From positions 1-43,222 of the IMG/VR virus record IMGVR_UViG_3300034068_000319: a stretch of DNA of 43,222 bases, one strand, 5' to 3'. Positions within the stretch are counted from its first letter, which is position 1, and the number at the start of each line of letters is the position of its first letter. The notes beneath the pieces are model-generated. The model ran no database searches and was not told where the DNA came from. It worked only from the letters and a program-made list of their open reading frames with translations. This document shows, piece after piece, positions 12,315 through 18,479 of this stretch. Origin of the DNA: a virus. The translations under genes and the position numbers were made by a program.

Positions 12315-12377
12315 AATCTAACCAATATTGCTACGGAGTAGCATAGGGAGGTTTATAACTCCTATTTTGCGCCGAAC
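12315..12377 (+). repeat. structured repeat, copy 2 (partner at 11177)
   Basis: AATCTAACCAATA, hairpin TGCTAC-gga-GTAGCA (12329-12343), AGGGAGGTTTATAACTCC and CGCCGAAC. Compared with copy 1, three of six stem pairs are changed on both sides. It precedes the promoter of the monooxygenase gene. Confidence 0.6.
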
Positions 12378-12387
12378 CCTAATGCTG

Positions 12388-12393
12388 TATAAT
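12388..12393 (+). promoter_or_regulatory. -10 box TATAAT of the monooxygenase gene
   Basis: TATAAT ends 7 nt before ATG 12400. A weak TTTTGC sits at the -35 position. Confidence 0.55.
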
Positions 12394-12399
12394 AAACAT

Positions 12400-13203
12400 A
12401 TGAAGATCAATATGCACTGGATGCACCGTAATGCTTGGGAAAACAATAAACACGACCTTGTTGAAATGGCTAAATTTTTCGAAACTTTAGGCGTTAAATC
12501 TATTTTGCTACCTTACGGACCCAATGGCTTAGATTATTTACTTCATACACCTAACATACTTAATGCTACTGATAAGGTTAGAATACTTATTGCTTTACCT
12601 GCCTATGCCGTTACCCCAGAATATGCAGCAAAGATATTTTGGACTATGCGACAATTTAATGGCCACAGGCTTGATCTAAACCTTGTTGCTGGTAACTATG
12701 GAGGAGAACTGGCTGAATCAGTGCTAAATGACTACCCAGGAGATACATCACACATAGATACACATGAAAAAAGAGTTGCCCTTACTGAGCCATGGATTGA
12801 AAAGTTTACTAATTTAATGAAAGGTAAGGGTGTTGAATACACATCATATGTTGTCGGAGAATCTGACATGACTATTGGTATAGCGAACAAGTATACCGAC
12901 TTCTTAATAATAAACCATTCAATGCTATGGCCAAGCCAAATGCACAGACTTACTAATGTAAGGCCAATGCTTGCAATAGACCCCCTTATTATAGACAATC
13001 TAGAAGATATTGACAAGGTTGAATACTACCATTATGCCTACGAAAAGAAAAGTCATCATCAGATAAAGGGAACATACGAAGAGGTTGTCGCAAAAATAAG
13101 ACAGATATCAGAAGAACACAAAATATATGACTTTATAGTGCATACTGACCAAAAGAATCTTGACCCAATGTTTAAAATGATGAAGGAGATATCTAGTAGT
13201 TAA
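12400..13203 (+). CDS. luciferase-like (LLM) flavin-dependent monooxygenase, 267 aa
   Basis: It resembles the bacterial luciferase/alkanesulfonate monooxygenase (SsuD) TIM-barrel family, which uses reduced flavin and oxygen. Visible signatures are GVKSILLPYGPNGLD early, a P-A-Y-A-V-x-P-E-Y-A-A-K block, NGHRLDLNLVAGNYGGEL (about 87-104), and later barrel strands. It is shorter than typical members (about 330-380 aa), so peripheral insertions may be missing. The leaderless ATG 12400 is preferred over a longer frame from 12328 that would read through the promoter. Substrate unknown; a sulfonate or similar small molecule is possible. Confidence 0.75.
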   Translation: MKINMHWMHRNAWENNKHDLVEMAKFFETLGVKSILLPYGPNGLDYLLHTPNILNATDKVRILIALPAYAVTPEYAAKIFWTMRQFNGHRLDLNLVAGNYGGELAESVLNDYPGDTSHIDTHEKRVALTEPWIEKFTNLMKGKGVEYTSYVVGESDMTIGIANKYTDFLIINHSMLWPSQMHRLTNVRPMLAIDPLIIDNLEDIDKVEYYHYAYEKKSHHQIKGTYEEVVAKIRQISEEHKIYDFIVHTDQKNLDPMFKMMKEISSS

Positions 13204-13229
13204 TATTATAGGCCTGTGGATAACTGTGT

Positions 13230-13235
13230 TATAAT
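13230..13235 (+). promoter_or_regulatory. -10 box TATAAT with adjacent DnaA-box-like TGTGGATAA
   Basis: TATAAT ends 7 nt before ATG 13242. TGTGGATAA at 13215-13223 lies in the spacer, so DnaA could affect this promoter. Confidence 0.5.
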
Positions 13236-13241
13236 GATTAT

Positions 13242-13382
13242 ATGATTGAGTCTAGATCCCCAGAAAAATGTCATTACTGCGATAAGCCAGCAGAGTACAA
13301 TGACCTTGTTGGAAGCAAGGAAGATGGGTTTTTTGTGTCTGGGGTCTGCAAAAAACATGTAAAGCAGTACGGGCTATCATGA
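13242..13382 (+). CDS. 46-aa zinc-finger-like protein
   Basis: CHYC (10-13) and a later C-x2-H (CKKH, about 36-39) form a CCCH-type metal site. Leaderless ATG 13242; it overlaps the next start by 4 nt. Confidence 0.55.
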   Translation: MIESRSPEKCHYCDKPAEYNDLVGSKEDGFFVSGVCKKHVKQYGLS

Positions 13383-13552
13383 TAGATGCAAGAGGAATTC
13401 CTGCATCAGCGTGTCCCCTGTGTGGCTCAAAGTTATTAAGAATTACTGCGGAGTTTGACGAAAACTACGAGATTATAAGATACTTACTAAATGACGCTCA
13501 ATGCTTTGAGTGCAAGTCAATGATCACCGCACCTACGCCGATAGATCTCTAA
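13379..13552 (+). CDS. 57-aa zinc-ribbon protein
   Basis: CPLCG (12-16) and CFEC (42-45) form a classical ribbon. ATGA overlap with the gene before. The 3' end overlaps the convergent nuclease gene by 20 bp. Confidence 0.6.
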   Translation: MIDARGIPASACPLCGSKLLRITAEFDENYEIIRYLLNDAQCFECKSMITAPTPIDL

Positions 13553-13871
13553 TAGTTTCTTCTATCTGTCTCTCTATTATCTTTTTAACAACTCTAGAAG
13601 ATATAAGTTTTGAATCAAAACACTCTGTATATCCATTTTGAGGAACATCTTCTTTTTTTAGATATTGCTCTGGCATCTTAGACTTTAAAGTTTTTAAGAC
13701 TTTGCCCTCAACTAGTTTAGCAACCTTTCTCGTTGGCAGTATCCAATAGTACATTAGCATCCATCCTTTACGACGATGGGTTGCGTATCTTTCGTTAGAC
13801 ATATTTGCAATACCCACTTTAAAAGCCCTTAATCCTGGGCTGTAAATAAGATACAAGATGGTTCTTTCCAT
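13533..13871 (-). CDS. GIY-YIG-like (T5orf172-type) nuclease, 112 aa
   Basis: YLIYSPGLRAFKVGIANMS near the N-terminus matches the GIY-YIG core as seen in T5orf172-like proteins; R-Y-A-T-H-R-R-K-G-W and a late GYTECF block fit the same group. The ATG at 13871 is 7 nt after a minus-strand TATAAT (13883-13878), so the GTG 6 nt upstream is rejected. It is the only minus gene in this part and lies between two + operons, typical of a mobile nuclease gene. Whether the catalytic Glu is present is unclear. Confidence 0.65.
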   Translation of the reverse strand: MERTILYLIYSPGLRAFKVGIANMSNERYATHRRKGWMLMYYWILPTRKVAKLVEGKVLKTLKSKMPEQYLKKEDVPQNGYTECFDSKLISSRVVKKIIERQIEETIRDLSA

Positions 13872-13877
13872 AAACAC

Positions 13878-13898
13878 ATTATACTACGGTGGTACAAT
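13878..13898. promoter_or_regulatory. divergent leaderless promoters
   Basis: The minus-strand TATAAT (13883-13878) and plus-strand TACAAT (13893-13898) are 9 bp apart. They serve ATG 13871 (-) and GTG 13904 (+). Each -35 must lie inside the opposite promoter or gene, so only one direction can probably fire at a time. Confidence 0.6.
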
Positions 13899-13903
13899 GA
13901 AGT

Positions 13904-14476
13904 GTGAAACAAATTATCTTAGTTAGCCACGCAAGAACGTATACTCATTTTTTTGAAAGGAACCTTCTAAATATGGCCAATGTTAATTCTGGATTAGGGG
14001 GAGGAAGAACTCTTAGAATTGTTGGGACACATAATTATGCCATATCTTTAGATAAAAGATACTCCAGTATGGATAGGTTTTCTTTGGTTAGAGATCCAGT
14101 TCAATGTCTTTCTTCAGTAATTTCTTCAATTGATTCTCATGAAGATAAAGAGGAGGAGCAATATAAAACCGCTATCTCTGACTGGATAAACTTTCATGAA
14201 AAAATATTAGAGGATAAAAACATTAACCTGGTATGGTGTAAAGATTTAAAGTTTAGACCACTTGAAACATTTACTCATATAATTACTGATGTTTTGGGTC
14301 TTGAAATGTTAAGAGATACTATCATAGGACATGATACTATACAGGATAAAAACTATCGGAACTCTAACTTCAACACACCTCAATATCGCAAAATACATCG
14401 CTATGTATCTTCTACGGATCTATCTCAGCCTTACTCTATGTATTCTGAATTAGTTAAAAAGTCAATACGTATTTAA
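13904..14476 (+). CDS. sulfotransferase-like P-loop protein, 190 aa
   Basis: The N-terminal strand IILVSHARTYTHFFERNLL stands where sulfotransferases have the 5'-phosphosulfate loop, and FSLVRDPVQCLSSVISS (about 59-75) matches the 3'-phosphate loop R-x-P-x-x-x-x-x-S. Two more copies of this layout occur at 14637 and 16296. Such enzymes move sulfate from PAPS to hydroxyl groups; the acceptor is unknown. The P-loop is degenerate, so activity is uncertain. GTG start, leaderless (+6). Confidence 0.6.
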   Translation: MKQIILVSHARTYTHFFERNLLNMANVNSGLGGGRTLRIVGTHNYAISLDKRYSSMDRFSLVRDPVQCLSSVISSIDSHEDKEEEQYKTAISDWINFHEKILEDKNINLVWCKDLKFRPLETFTHIITDVLGLEMLRDTIIGHDTIQDKNYRNSNFNTPQYRKIHRYVSSTDLSQPYSMYSELVKKSIRI

Positions 14477-14485
14477 TGTTTGTGG

Positions 14486-14491
14486 TATGAT
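14486..14491 (+). promoter_or_regulatory. -10 box TATGAT of a leaderless gene
   Basis: TATGAT ends 7 nt before ATG 14498. Confidence 0.45.
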
Positions 14492-14497
14492 TGATAT

Positions 14498-14656
14498 ATG
14501 AAAAAATCTAATATAAAAGTATCTCAATCAAAAATGCGTAGAAGTATGAAAAATAAAAAGCGCTTAAAAGATAAGACTGTTCTGTCTAAGTTTGAGCGCA
14601 AGCAAATTGTTTTGAGGGAGTCCATTATGAACACGTATGGCCTCCATAATGCATAG
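14498..14656 (+). CDS. 52-aa strongly basic protein
   Basis: Leaderless ATG 14498. Nearly every third residue is Lys or Arg (SMKNKKRLKDKTVLSKFERK), so it may bind nucleic acid. It overlaps the following sulfotransferase-like gene by 20 nt. Confidence 0.5.
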   Translation: MKKSNIKVSQSKMRRSMKNKKRLKDKTVLSKFERKQIVLRESIMNTYGLHNA

Positions 14657-15203
14657 AGTTATACTTCATACATTCCAGAGAACTGGAAGAAACTTTATCA
14701 GTACCGCAATACATCAACTTGGTGGGATTTGGATAGATTCTAGTCAGTCAAACACAGAGATAGACTATGGACAATATGACAAGATTATAACCATTGTAAG
14801 AAACCCAGTAGACTGTATAGCCTCTTTATCGTTAATGTCAGAAAAGTTTCATCCAGGCGTCTCAATTAAAGACAATGTGAATGCATCATCAAGATCCTGG
14901 ATTGAATTTCATAAAGAAGCCAACATGACCAATAGTGTTTTCTTAAATTTTAAAGAGTTAGAGGGTGATGGAGAATCTTTTATTAAAAAGATTTTGTCTT
15001 TAGTAAAAATTGAACAAATAAAAAACTACAAAGATATTGATTTTGATTCTTTATTGTATAAATATGAAAAAAATCATGAAACTGGTTTTACTGTGACTGA
15101 AAAGAATAATCCAAACTATGCTGAAGTCTTAGAGTACACACGTGGTTTAGATTTAAGTGAGCATATGAAAATATATAATGATCTAATCAAGAGGTGCGTA
15201 TGA
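14637..15203 (+). CDS. sulfotransferase-like P-loop protein, 188 aa
   Basis: The clearest of the three: VILHTFQRTGRNFISTAI (about 8-25) is a good 5'-phosphosulfate-binding loop, and ITIVRNPVDCIASLSLMS (about 50-67) matches the 3'-phosphate-binding motif. The length is short for the family. Start may be ATG 14637 or ATG 14649. With the APS-kinase-like gene at 27091 it could form a PAPS supply and use pathway. The stop overlaps the membrane-protein start (ATGA). Confidence 0.65.
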   Translation: MASIMHRVILHTFQRTGRNFISTAIHQLGGIWIDSSQSNTEIDYGQYDKIITIVRNPVDCIASLSLMSEKFHPGVSIKDNVNASSRSWIEFHKEANMTNSVFLNFKELEGDGESFIKKILSLVKIEQIKNYKDIDFDSLLYKYEKNHETGFTVTEKNNPNYAEVLEYTRGLDLSEHMKIYNDLIKRCV

Positions 15204-15430
15204 TGTGGTCCTGGATATTAGCAGTAATAGGCGTAGCAGGTATATACTTTGTAGGTAGAAAAGACAAATGGGGATGGTTTGTTCTTTTATTTAACGAGTC
15301 TCTTTGGATAGCATATGCTGTAATTACTAAGCAATACGGATTCATATTCTCAGCAATTGCATATGCAGCGGTCTATATCAAATCATATATACACTGGTCT
15401 AAAGAACCAGTTAACAAGATACATTTATGA
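15200..15430 (+). CDS. small membrane protein, PnuC-like fragment, 76 aa
   Basis: ATG 15200 overlaps the preceding stop (ATGA). Three hydrophobic segments (about 2-17, 25-40, 46-64) with GRKDKWGW between the first two recall half of a PnuC-type nicotinamide riboside transporter, a type of small membrane protein common in actinophages. Transport by such a short protein is unproven. Confidence 0.6.
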   Translation: MMWSWILAVIGVAGIYFVGRKDKWGWFVLLFNESLWIAYAVITKQYGFIFSAIAYAAVYIKSYIHWSKEPVNKIHL

Positions 15431-15585
15431 GCCTAGAAAAAAATATTAAGGCTGTTCTATTTGAACTTGGCAAAGAGATTAAGTTTCACCAACTAGATCA
15501 AGAGAACATGATTATTGAAATAGACTATGATAAATATACTGCAGAATTAATGGATGTCTTTAAGGATTATTTAGAAAATAAATAA
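15427..15585 (+). CDS. 52-aa hypothetical protein
   Basis: Coupled to the membrane-protein gene by ATGA. Acidic helix-strand-helix composition; no motif. The stop abuts tRNA-Glu directly (next base), so the gene and tRNA share a transcript. Confidence 0.6.
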   Translation: MSLEKNIKAVLFELGKEIKFHQLDQENMIIEIDYDKYTAELMDVFKDYLENK

Positions 15586-15657
15586 GGCCCTATCGTCTAT
15601 CGGTTAGGACAACGCCCTTTCACGGCGTAAAGACGGGTTCGATTCCCGTTGGGGCTA
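15586..15657 (+). tRNA. tRNA-Glu (TTC)
   Basis: Acceptor GGCCCTA pairs with TGGGGCT (with G-U pairs at positions 1 and 6). The anticodon stem ACGCC/GGCGT carries TTC at 15619-15621. T-arm ACGGG-TTCGATT-CCCGT. CCA is not encoded. Confidence 0.93.
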
Positions 15658-15659
15658 CA

Positions 15660-15688
15660 TTGACAAACCTTACTTATAGGAGTATACT
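15660..15688 (+). promoter_or_regulatory. promoter TTGACA-17-TATACT
   Basis: TTGACA 15660-15665 starts 3 nt after tRNA-Glu; TATACT 15683-15688. AAGGAGG precedes ATG 15716. Confidence 0.75.
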
Positions 15689-15715
15689 TATTATATACGG
15701 ACAAGGAGGATAGTT

Positions 15716-15811
15716 ATGCTACATGCTTTATGGTTAATCCCAGCATTTTTTACTGGGTGGATTGTTTGTTACATTCAAATGACATACGGAGTTGATCAGG
15801 GTGATGAATAA
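15716..15811 (+). CDS. 31-aa membrane micropeptide
   Basis: A perfect AAGGAGG and a strong promoter precede ATG 15716. One hydrophobic span (ALWLIPAFFTGWIVCYI) then an acidic tail. Strong expression signals make this tiny gene credible. It overlaps the next gene by 8 nt. Confidence 0.6.
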   Translation: MLHALWLIPAFFTGWIVCYIQMTYGVDQGDE

Positions 15812-15941
15812 AGAAATTCGTGTTAAACGTTTTTGGGTGCATATTGGTTTTAACCTAAAGGGGTTTGGTCTTGGGTTTAGAATTGATAAGTATAGTGCTA
15901 ATATTGATTTCCTATGGTTCTGGATTGGGATTGAATACTAA
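15804..15941 (+). CDS. 45-aa Trp/Phe-rich small protein (family with 10285 and 11577)
   Basis: FWVHIGFNLKGFGLGFRID followed by FLWFWIGIEY gives the clearest form of this recurring pattern. Coupled to both neighbours (ATG inside the previous gene, TAATG to the next). Confidence 0.6.
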   Translation: MNKEIRVKRFWVHIGFNLKGFGLGFRIDKYSANIDFLWFWIGIEY

Positions 15942-16048
15942 TGGCAAGAATGATTGTTTGTCCTACCTGTAAAAAAGAATGGGATCTTCGTTGGGGAATA
16001 TTCGGTCACGATAGTTTATCTAGACATATGAAAGAACATAATAAATAA
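15941..16048 (+). CDS. 35-aa C2H2-type zinc finger peptide
   Basis: CPTC (7-10) followed by H-x3-H (about 29-33) matches a single C2H2 finger. Coupled by TAATG; tRNA-Met begins 13 nt after the stop. Confidence 0.6.
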   Translation: MARMIVCPTCKKEWDLRWGIFGHDSLSRHMKEHNK

Positions 16049-16061
16049 TCTATTTGGTCAG

Positions 16062-16135
16062 GCAACAGTAGCCAAGTTGGTTAAGGCCCCGAACTCATAA
16101 TTCGGTTATCGTAGGTTCGAGTCCTACCTGTTGTA
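16062..16135 (+). tRNA. tRNA-Met (CAT), elongator type or Ile2
   Basis: Acceptor GCAACAG pairs with CTGTTGT (G-U at the end). The anticodon stem CCGAA/TTCGG holds CAT at 16096-16098. The CAT loop could also be read as tRNA-Ile2 after lysidine modification; sequence by eye does not separate these. Confidence 0.88.
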
Positions 16136-16139
16136 CTAG

Positions 16140-16213
16140 GCGGGTGTTGCATAATGGTAGTGCCTCTGCCTTCCAAGCAGATAGTGCCAGTTCGATTCTG
16201 GTCACCCGCTCCA
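16140..16213 (+). tRNA. tRNA-Gly (TCC)
   Basis: Acceptor GCGGGTG pairs with CACCCGC; anticodon TCC at 16172-16174 in stem TCTGC/GCAGA. CCA is encoded (16211-16213), unlike the neighbouring tRNAs. Confidence 0.93.
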
Positions 16214-16214
16214 G

Positions 16215-16287
16215 ACCTCTGTAGTTCAGTGGACAGAACGTTGGACTTCTAAGCCAAGCGTCGCAGGTTCGATTCCTGCCAGGGGTA
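16215..16287 (+). tRNA. tRNA-Arg (TCT)
   Basis: Acceptor ACCTCTG pairs with CAGGGGT; anticodon TCT at 16248-16250. The pair closing the anticodon loop is A16245 opposite G16253, a mismatch. T-arm GCAGG-TTCGATT-CCTGC. It reads AGA, a codon favoured by AT-rich genomes. Confidence 0.88.
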
Positions 16288-16295
16288 CTTTTATG

Positions 16296-16928
16296 TTAAA
16301 CTCTTTCAAGCAGTGTTTTATATAGTTTTAATATTTCCTGATACTGTTCAGTTGAATGTATATACGAGACAACTAAATCGTAGTGATCTTTGTTTACTTC
16401 GTCATCAGTAAATCCTCTTTTTACAACTGGATTACTGAAGTCTCTCTTGTGCTTACTTCCAGAAATATCTAACATCTTGTTTATTGTTTCGACTGGACCA
16501 CTCTTCATCTGATCAGTAGAGAATACATTAATATTTTTATTTAAGAGTGCACACTGCATATACGATTTATAGACCATCATTTGATGATTAATAAACTTAA
16601 TATCTTTTTCCGAAAGTGTCAACTCTTCTTTAATATTTTCTTTTTTCATTACTTCGCTGCCATATATAATTTGACCTGTCTTACCAGTAAACCAACCACA
16701 AACATTAATTGCAATATTTTCTGCTGGCTCCCTAATTATTGTGCAAAGTGTTACGTCTTCTCCATAGTTTCCCAAAGAGATAACAGGTTCTTTCTTCCAT
16801 ATGATCCACTCGCTACCTTCTGCAAGTTCATTCATGTTCTCAGTTCTATCTGCCCTAATTGCTGAAGCAAGCAAGGAGTAGAACTGTTCTACACCAGCAT
16901 GCGGATATGCATTAATTAGTATTTTCAT
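16296..16928 (-). CDS. sulfotransferase-like P-loop protein, 210 aa
   Basis: MKILINAYPHAGVEQFYSLL at the N-terminus and LCTIIREPAENIAINVCG (about 61-78) line up with the 5'- and 3'-phosphate-binding loops of the two + strand relatives. The P-loop lacks the usual Lys, so PAPS binding is doubtful. ATG 16928 is chosen because the longer frame would cover most of the upstream small gene; the remaining overlap is 17 nt. Third member of the group, on the opposite strand. Confidence 0.55.
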   Translation of the reverse strand: MKILINAYPHAGVEQFYSLLASAIRADRTENMNELAEGSEWIIWKKEPVISLGNYGEDVTLCTIIREPAENIAINVCGWFTGKTGQIIYGSEVMKKENIKEELTLSEKDIKFINHQMMVYKSYMQCALLNKNINVFSTDQMKSGPVETINKMLDISGSKHKRDFSNPVVKRGFTDDEVNKDHYDLVVSYIHSTEQYQEILKLYKTLLERV

Positions 16929-17055
16929 TTGTCTTCTTGTGTTTAGGTCTATAGTCATCAAGAATTGCTTTAATAGTTCCGTCTTTTCTTAGACGAACAA
17001 TCTTTCCATCTTTGATTTGTGTAGGATTAAAGGCTGTTGATTTTCTTTTTGGCAT
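16912..17055 (-). CDS. 47-aa basic protein
   Basis: ATG 17055 lies 7 nt after a minus-strand TACAAT (17067-17062), so it is leaderless. The protein is Lys/Arg-rich (MPKRKSTAFNP start, GTIKAILDDYRPKHKK). It overlaps the sulfotransferase-like gene start by 17 nt and lies just downstream of the cupin gene. Function unknown. Confidence 0.55.
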   Translation of the reverse strand: MPKRKSTAFNPTQIKDGKIVRLRKDGTIKAILDDYRPKHKKTNENTN

Positions 17056-17057
17056 GA

Positions 17058-17624
17058 TTAAATTGTACCACCTATTGTATCTCTCAGTCTTCTAAATCCA
17101 AGAGAGACTCCAGCCCTTGGGCTTAAAGAAACGACATTATGCTTCCTGTATGCTGGACAATAGACTACCTGGCCAGGGGATAGTTGAAACGAGTATTCAA
17201 TTTCTTTTTTATCTTTATCCCAAATTTGCCATAAAGCATTTCCCTGTATACTCCAAAAAAATACACAGTCATCATCCGTGTGTGGAGCGTTGCTTAACGA
17301 TTCAAGTGTAGTTAAACTTACATAGATGTGGTGTTGACAACTTGGACCTTCAAATGAGCCAAATTTAGATCTTACAAAAATATTAGATATTTTATTTACT
17401 ACCTGAGATATTTTTAAAATTCTATCTGCATACTGAATTCTCATACCGTATCCGTTATAATGATCTTTTTTAAGATCAGCCTTAGCGATTATGTCCTCAT
17501 CTGCCAAAGAAAATATTTCATCCCAAGATACAACTATTGGTATTTTTTCTTCAAATAAAAAGGGGATTCCATTCTTGTAGTTATAGAAATATTTGGGATC
17601 AATTAAAAAATCTAATTCTTTCAT
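17058..17624 (-). CDS. JmjC/cupin-type 2OG-Fe(II) oxygenase, 188 aa
   Basis: A double-stranded beta-helix enzyme by motif: H115-x-D117 (APHTDDD), the strand FFWSIQGNALWQIWD, and H162 after SPGQVVYCPAYRKH form the iron site expected of JmjC/cupin_4-type hydroxylases. Such enzymes hydroxylate protein side chains or nucleotides using 2-oxoglutarate and O2. ATG 17624 is leaderless (TATACT 17636-17631, +7). Divergent from hsp20. The substrate is not evident. Confidence 0.65.
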   Translation of the reverse strand: MKELDFLIDPKYFYNYKNGIPFLFEEKIPIVVSWDEIFSLADEDIIAKADLKKDHYNGYGMRIQYADRILKISQVVNKISNIFVRSKFGSFEGPSCQHHIYVSLTTLESLSNAPHTDDDCVFFWSIQGNALWQIWDKDKKEIEYSFQLSPGQVVYCPAYRKHNVVSLSPRAGVSLGFRRLRDTIGGTI

Positions 17625-17630
17625 TTTACA

Positions 17631-17653
17631 AGTATACCATATTCTGGTATAAT
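17631..17653. promoter_or_regulatory. divergent promoters of the cupin and hsp20 genes
   Basis: Minus-strand TATACT (17636-17631) and plus-strand TATAAT (17648-17653) lie 11 bp apart. The + transcript has a leader of about 50 nt ending in GAAAGGGG; the - transcript is leaderless. Confidence 0.6.
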
Positions 17654-17708
17654 TAATAGACCTGCCCAAATGGGGGGAATTAACTTATTCGCTTGAAAGG
17701 GGAATAAT

Positions 17709-18113
17709 ATGGTAAAAACAGCACTGGATCTTTTTAATGATCCTTTTTTCAACACCTTCTCAAATCTTCAGAAGGTAACAACAACAACAAACTATCCACC
17801 TTACAATCAGGTCAAACTAAATGATAAAGAGTACATTCTTTCATTTGCTTTGGCGGGATTTTCTAAGGATGATGTCTCAGTATCGCTAGATAATCGCAAA
17901 CTTACAATCAAGGGCGAGAAGAAGGATGCTGAGTTGCCAGAGGGTGCGGAGTATCTACACAAGGGAATTGCTGCTCGCAAGTTCACAGATATCTTTACCC
18001 TTCCTGAGTTTGTCGAAGTTGTTGGGGCTGAATTTAAGGATGGTATCTTAGATATCAAACTTGAAAAGCAAATCCCAGAAGATAAACTACCAAAATCAAT
18101 AACTATTTTGTAG
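17709..18113 (+). CDS. hsp20: small heat-shock protein, Hsp20/IbpA-like, 134 aa
   Basis: NYPPYNQVKLNDKEYILSFALAGFSKDDVSVSL opens an alpha-crystallin domain (residues about 28-120). LTIKGEK, GIAARKFTDIFTLPEFV and a GILDIKLEKQ end strand follow, as in IbpA. Such ATP-independent chaperones hold unfolded protein; phage copies are known, especially in cyanophages. GAAAGGGG precedes ATG 17709. Confidence 0.92.
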   Translation: MVKTALDLFNDPFFNTFSNLQKVTTTTNYPPYNQVKLNDKEYILSFALAGFSKDDVSVSLDNRKLTIKGEKKDAELPEGAEYLHKGIAARKFTDIFTLPEFVEVVGAEFKDGILDIKLEKQIPEDKLPKSITIL

Positions 18114-18125
18114 TATAATTGATTT

Positions 18126-18250
18126 ATTCCGTGATCGGTTGGTCCGCAGGGATTTTCTGCAACGGATGGTCTATAAATAGACAGTCAGCAGGCTCAAGGC
18201 CGTGGTTGATAGACCTGAGCAGTCGTCTATAAACTGCTCACCTACTAACA
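18126..18250 (+). ncRNA. structured 5' leader of the CDGSH gene, riboswitch-like
   Basis: A TATAAT at 18114-18119 gives a leader of about 135 nt. Hairpins are GCAG/CTGC (18146-18149/18157-18160), GTCTAT/ATAGAC (18169-18174/18177-18182), GCTCA/TGAGC with GG/CC (18192-18199/18214-18220) and GAGCAGT/ACTGCTC (18217-18223/18233-18239). The last two share GAGC 18217-18220 and exclude each other. Copy 4 of the CCTGAGCA hairpin element is 18214-18240. No known riboswitch class recognised. Confidence 0.5.
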
Positions 18251-18260
18251 ATGGAGAGCA

Positions 18261-18479
18261 ATGATTAAAGTTAATAACTACGTACAGGTAATTGGTATTG
18301 AAGAATATGATTTACAGCCAGCAAAAGTTTTGAAGATACTTGAAGATTCATACGAACTTGAGATGAGAGATAATACAGTTAAGGTTTTACCTGCTACAAA
18401 TGTTAAAGAAAAGAAGAATTGTGTATGTGGTCAGTCAGCAAGAGGGCCTTGGTGTGATGGGTCACACTCTAGACATTAA
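18261..18479 (+). CDS. CDGSH iron-sulfur domain protein, 72 aa
   Basis: The C-terminus carries the complete CDGSH signature: C54, C56, S59, P63, C65, D66, G67, S68, H69, the 3Cys-1His ligands of a redox-active 2Fe-2S cluster as in mitoNEET. The first 50 residues look like a small beta barrel (VQVIGIEEYDLQPAKVLKI). GGAGAG precedes ATG 18261. The stop overlaps the convergent methyltransferase stop by 4 bp. Possibly an electron or cluster donor for the nearby oxygenases, inferred from context. Confidence 0.85.
   Translation: MIKVNNYVQVIGIEEYDLQPAKVLKILEDSYELEMRDNTVKVLPATNVKEKKNCVCGQSARGPWCDGSHSRH

Noticed and set aside
12328-12399. 24-residue extension of the monooxygenase
   Set aside because: It covers the structured repeat and the -10 box; the leaderless ATG 12400 fits the family N-terminus.
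13904-17055. Sulfotransferase-like genes as simple kinases
   Set aside because: The first loop lacks the GxxGxGKS pattern of kinases, while the R-[DEN]-P-x-x-x-x-x-[SN] segment is placed as in sulfotransferases.
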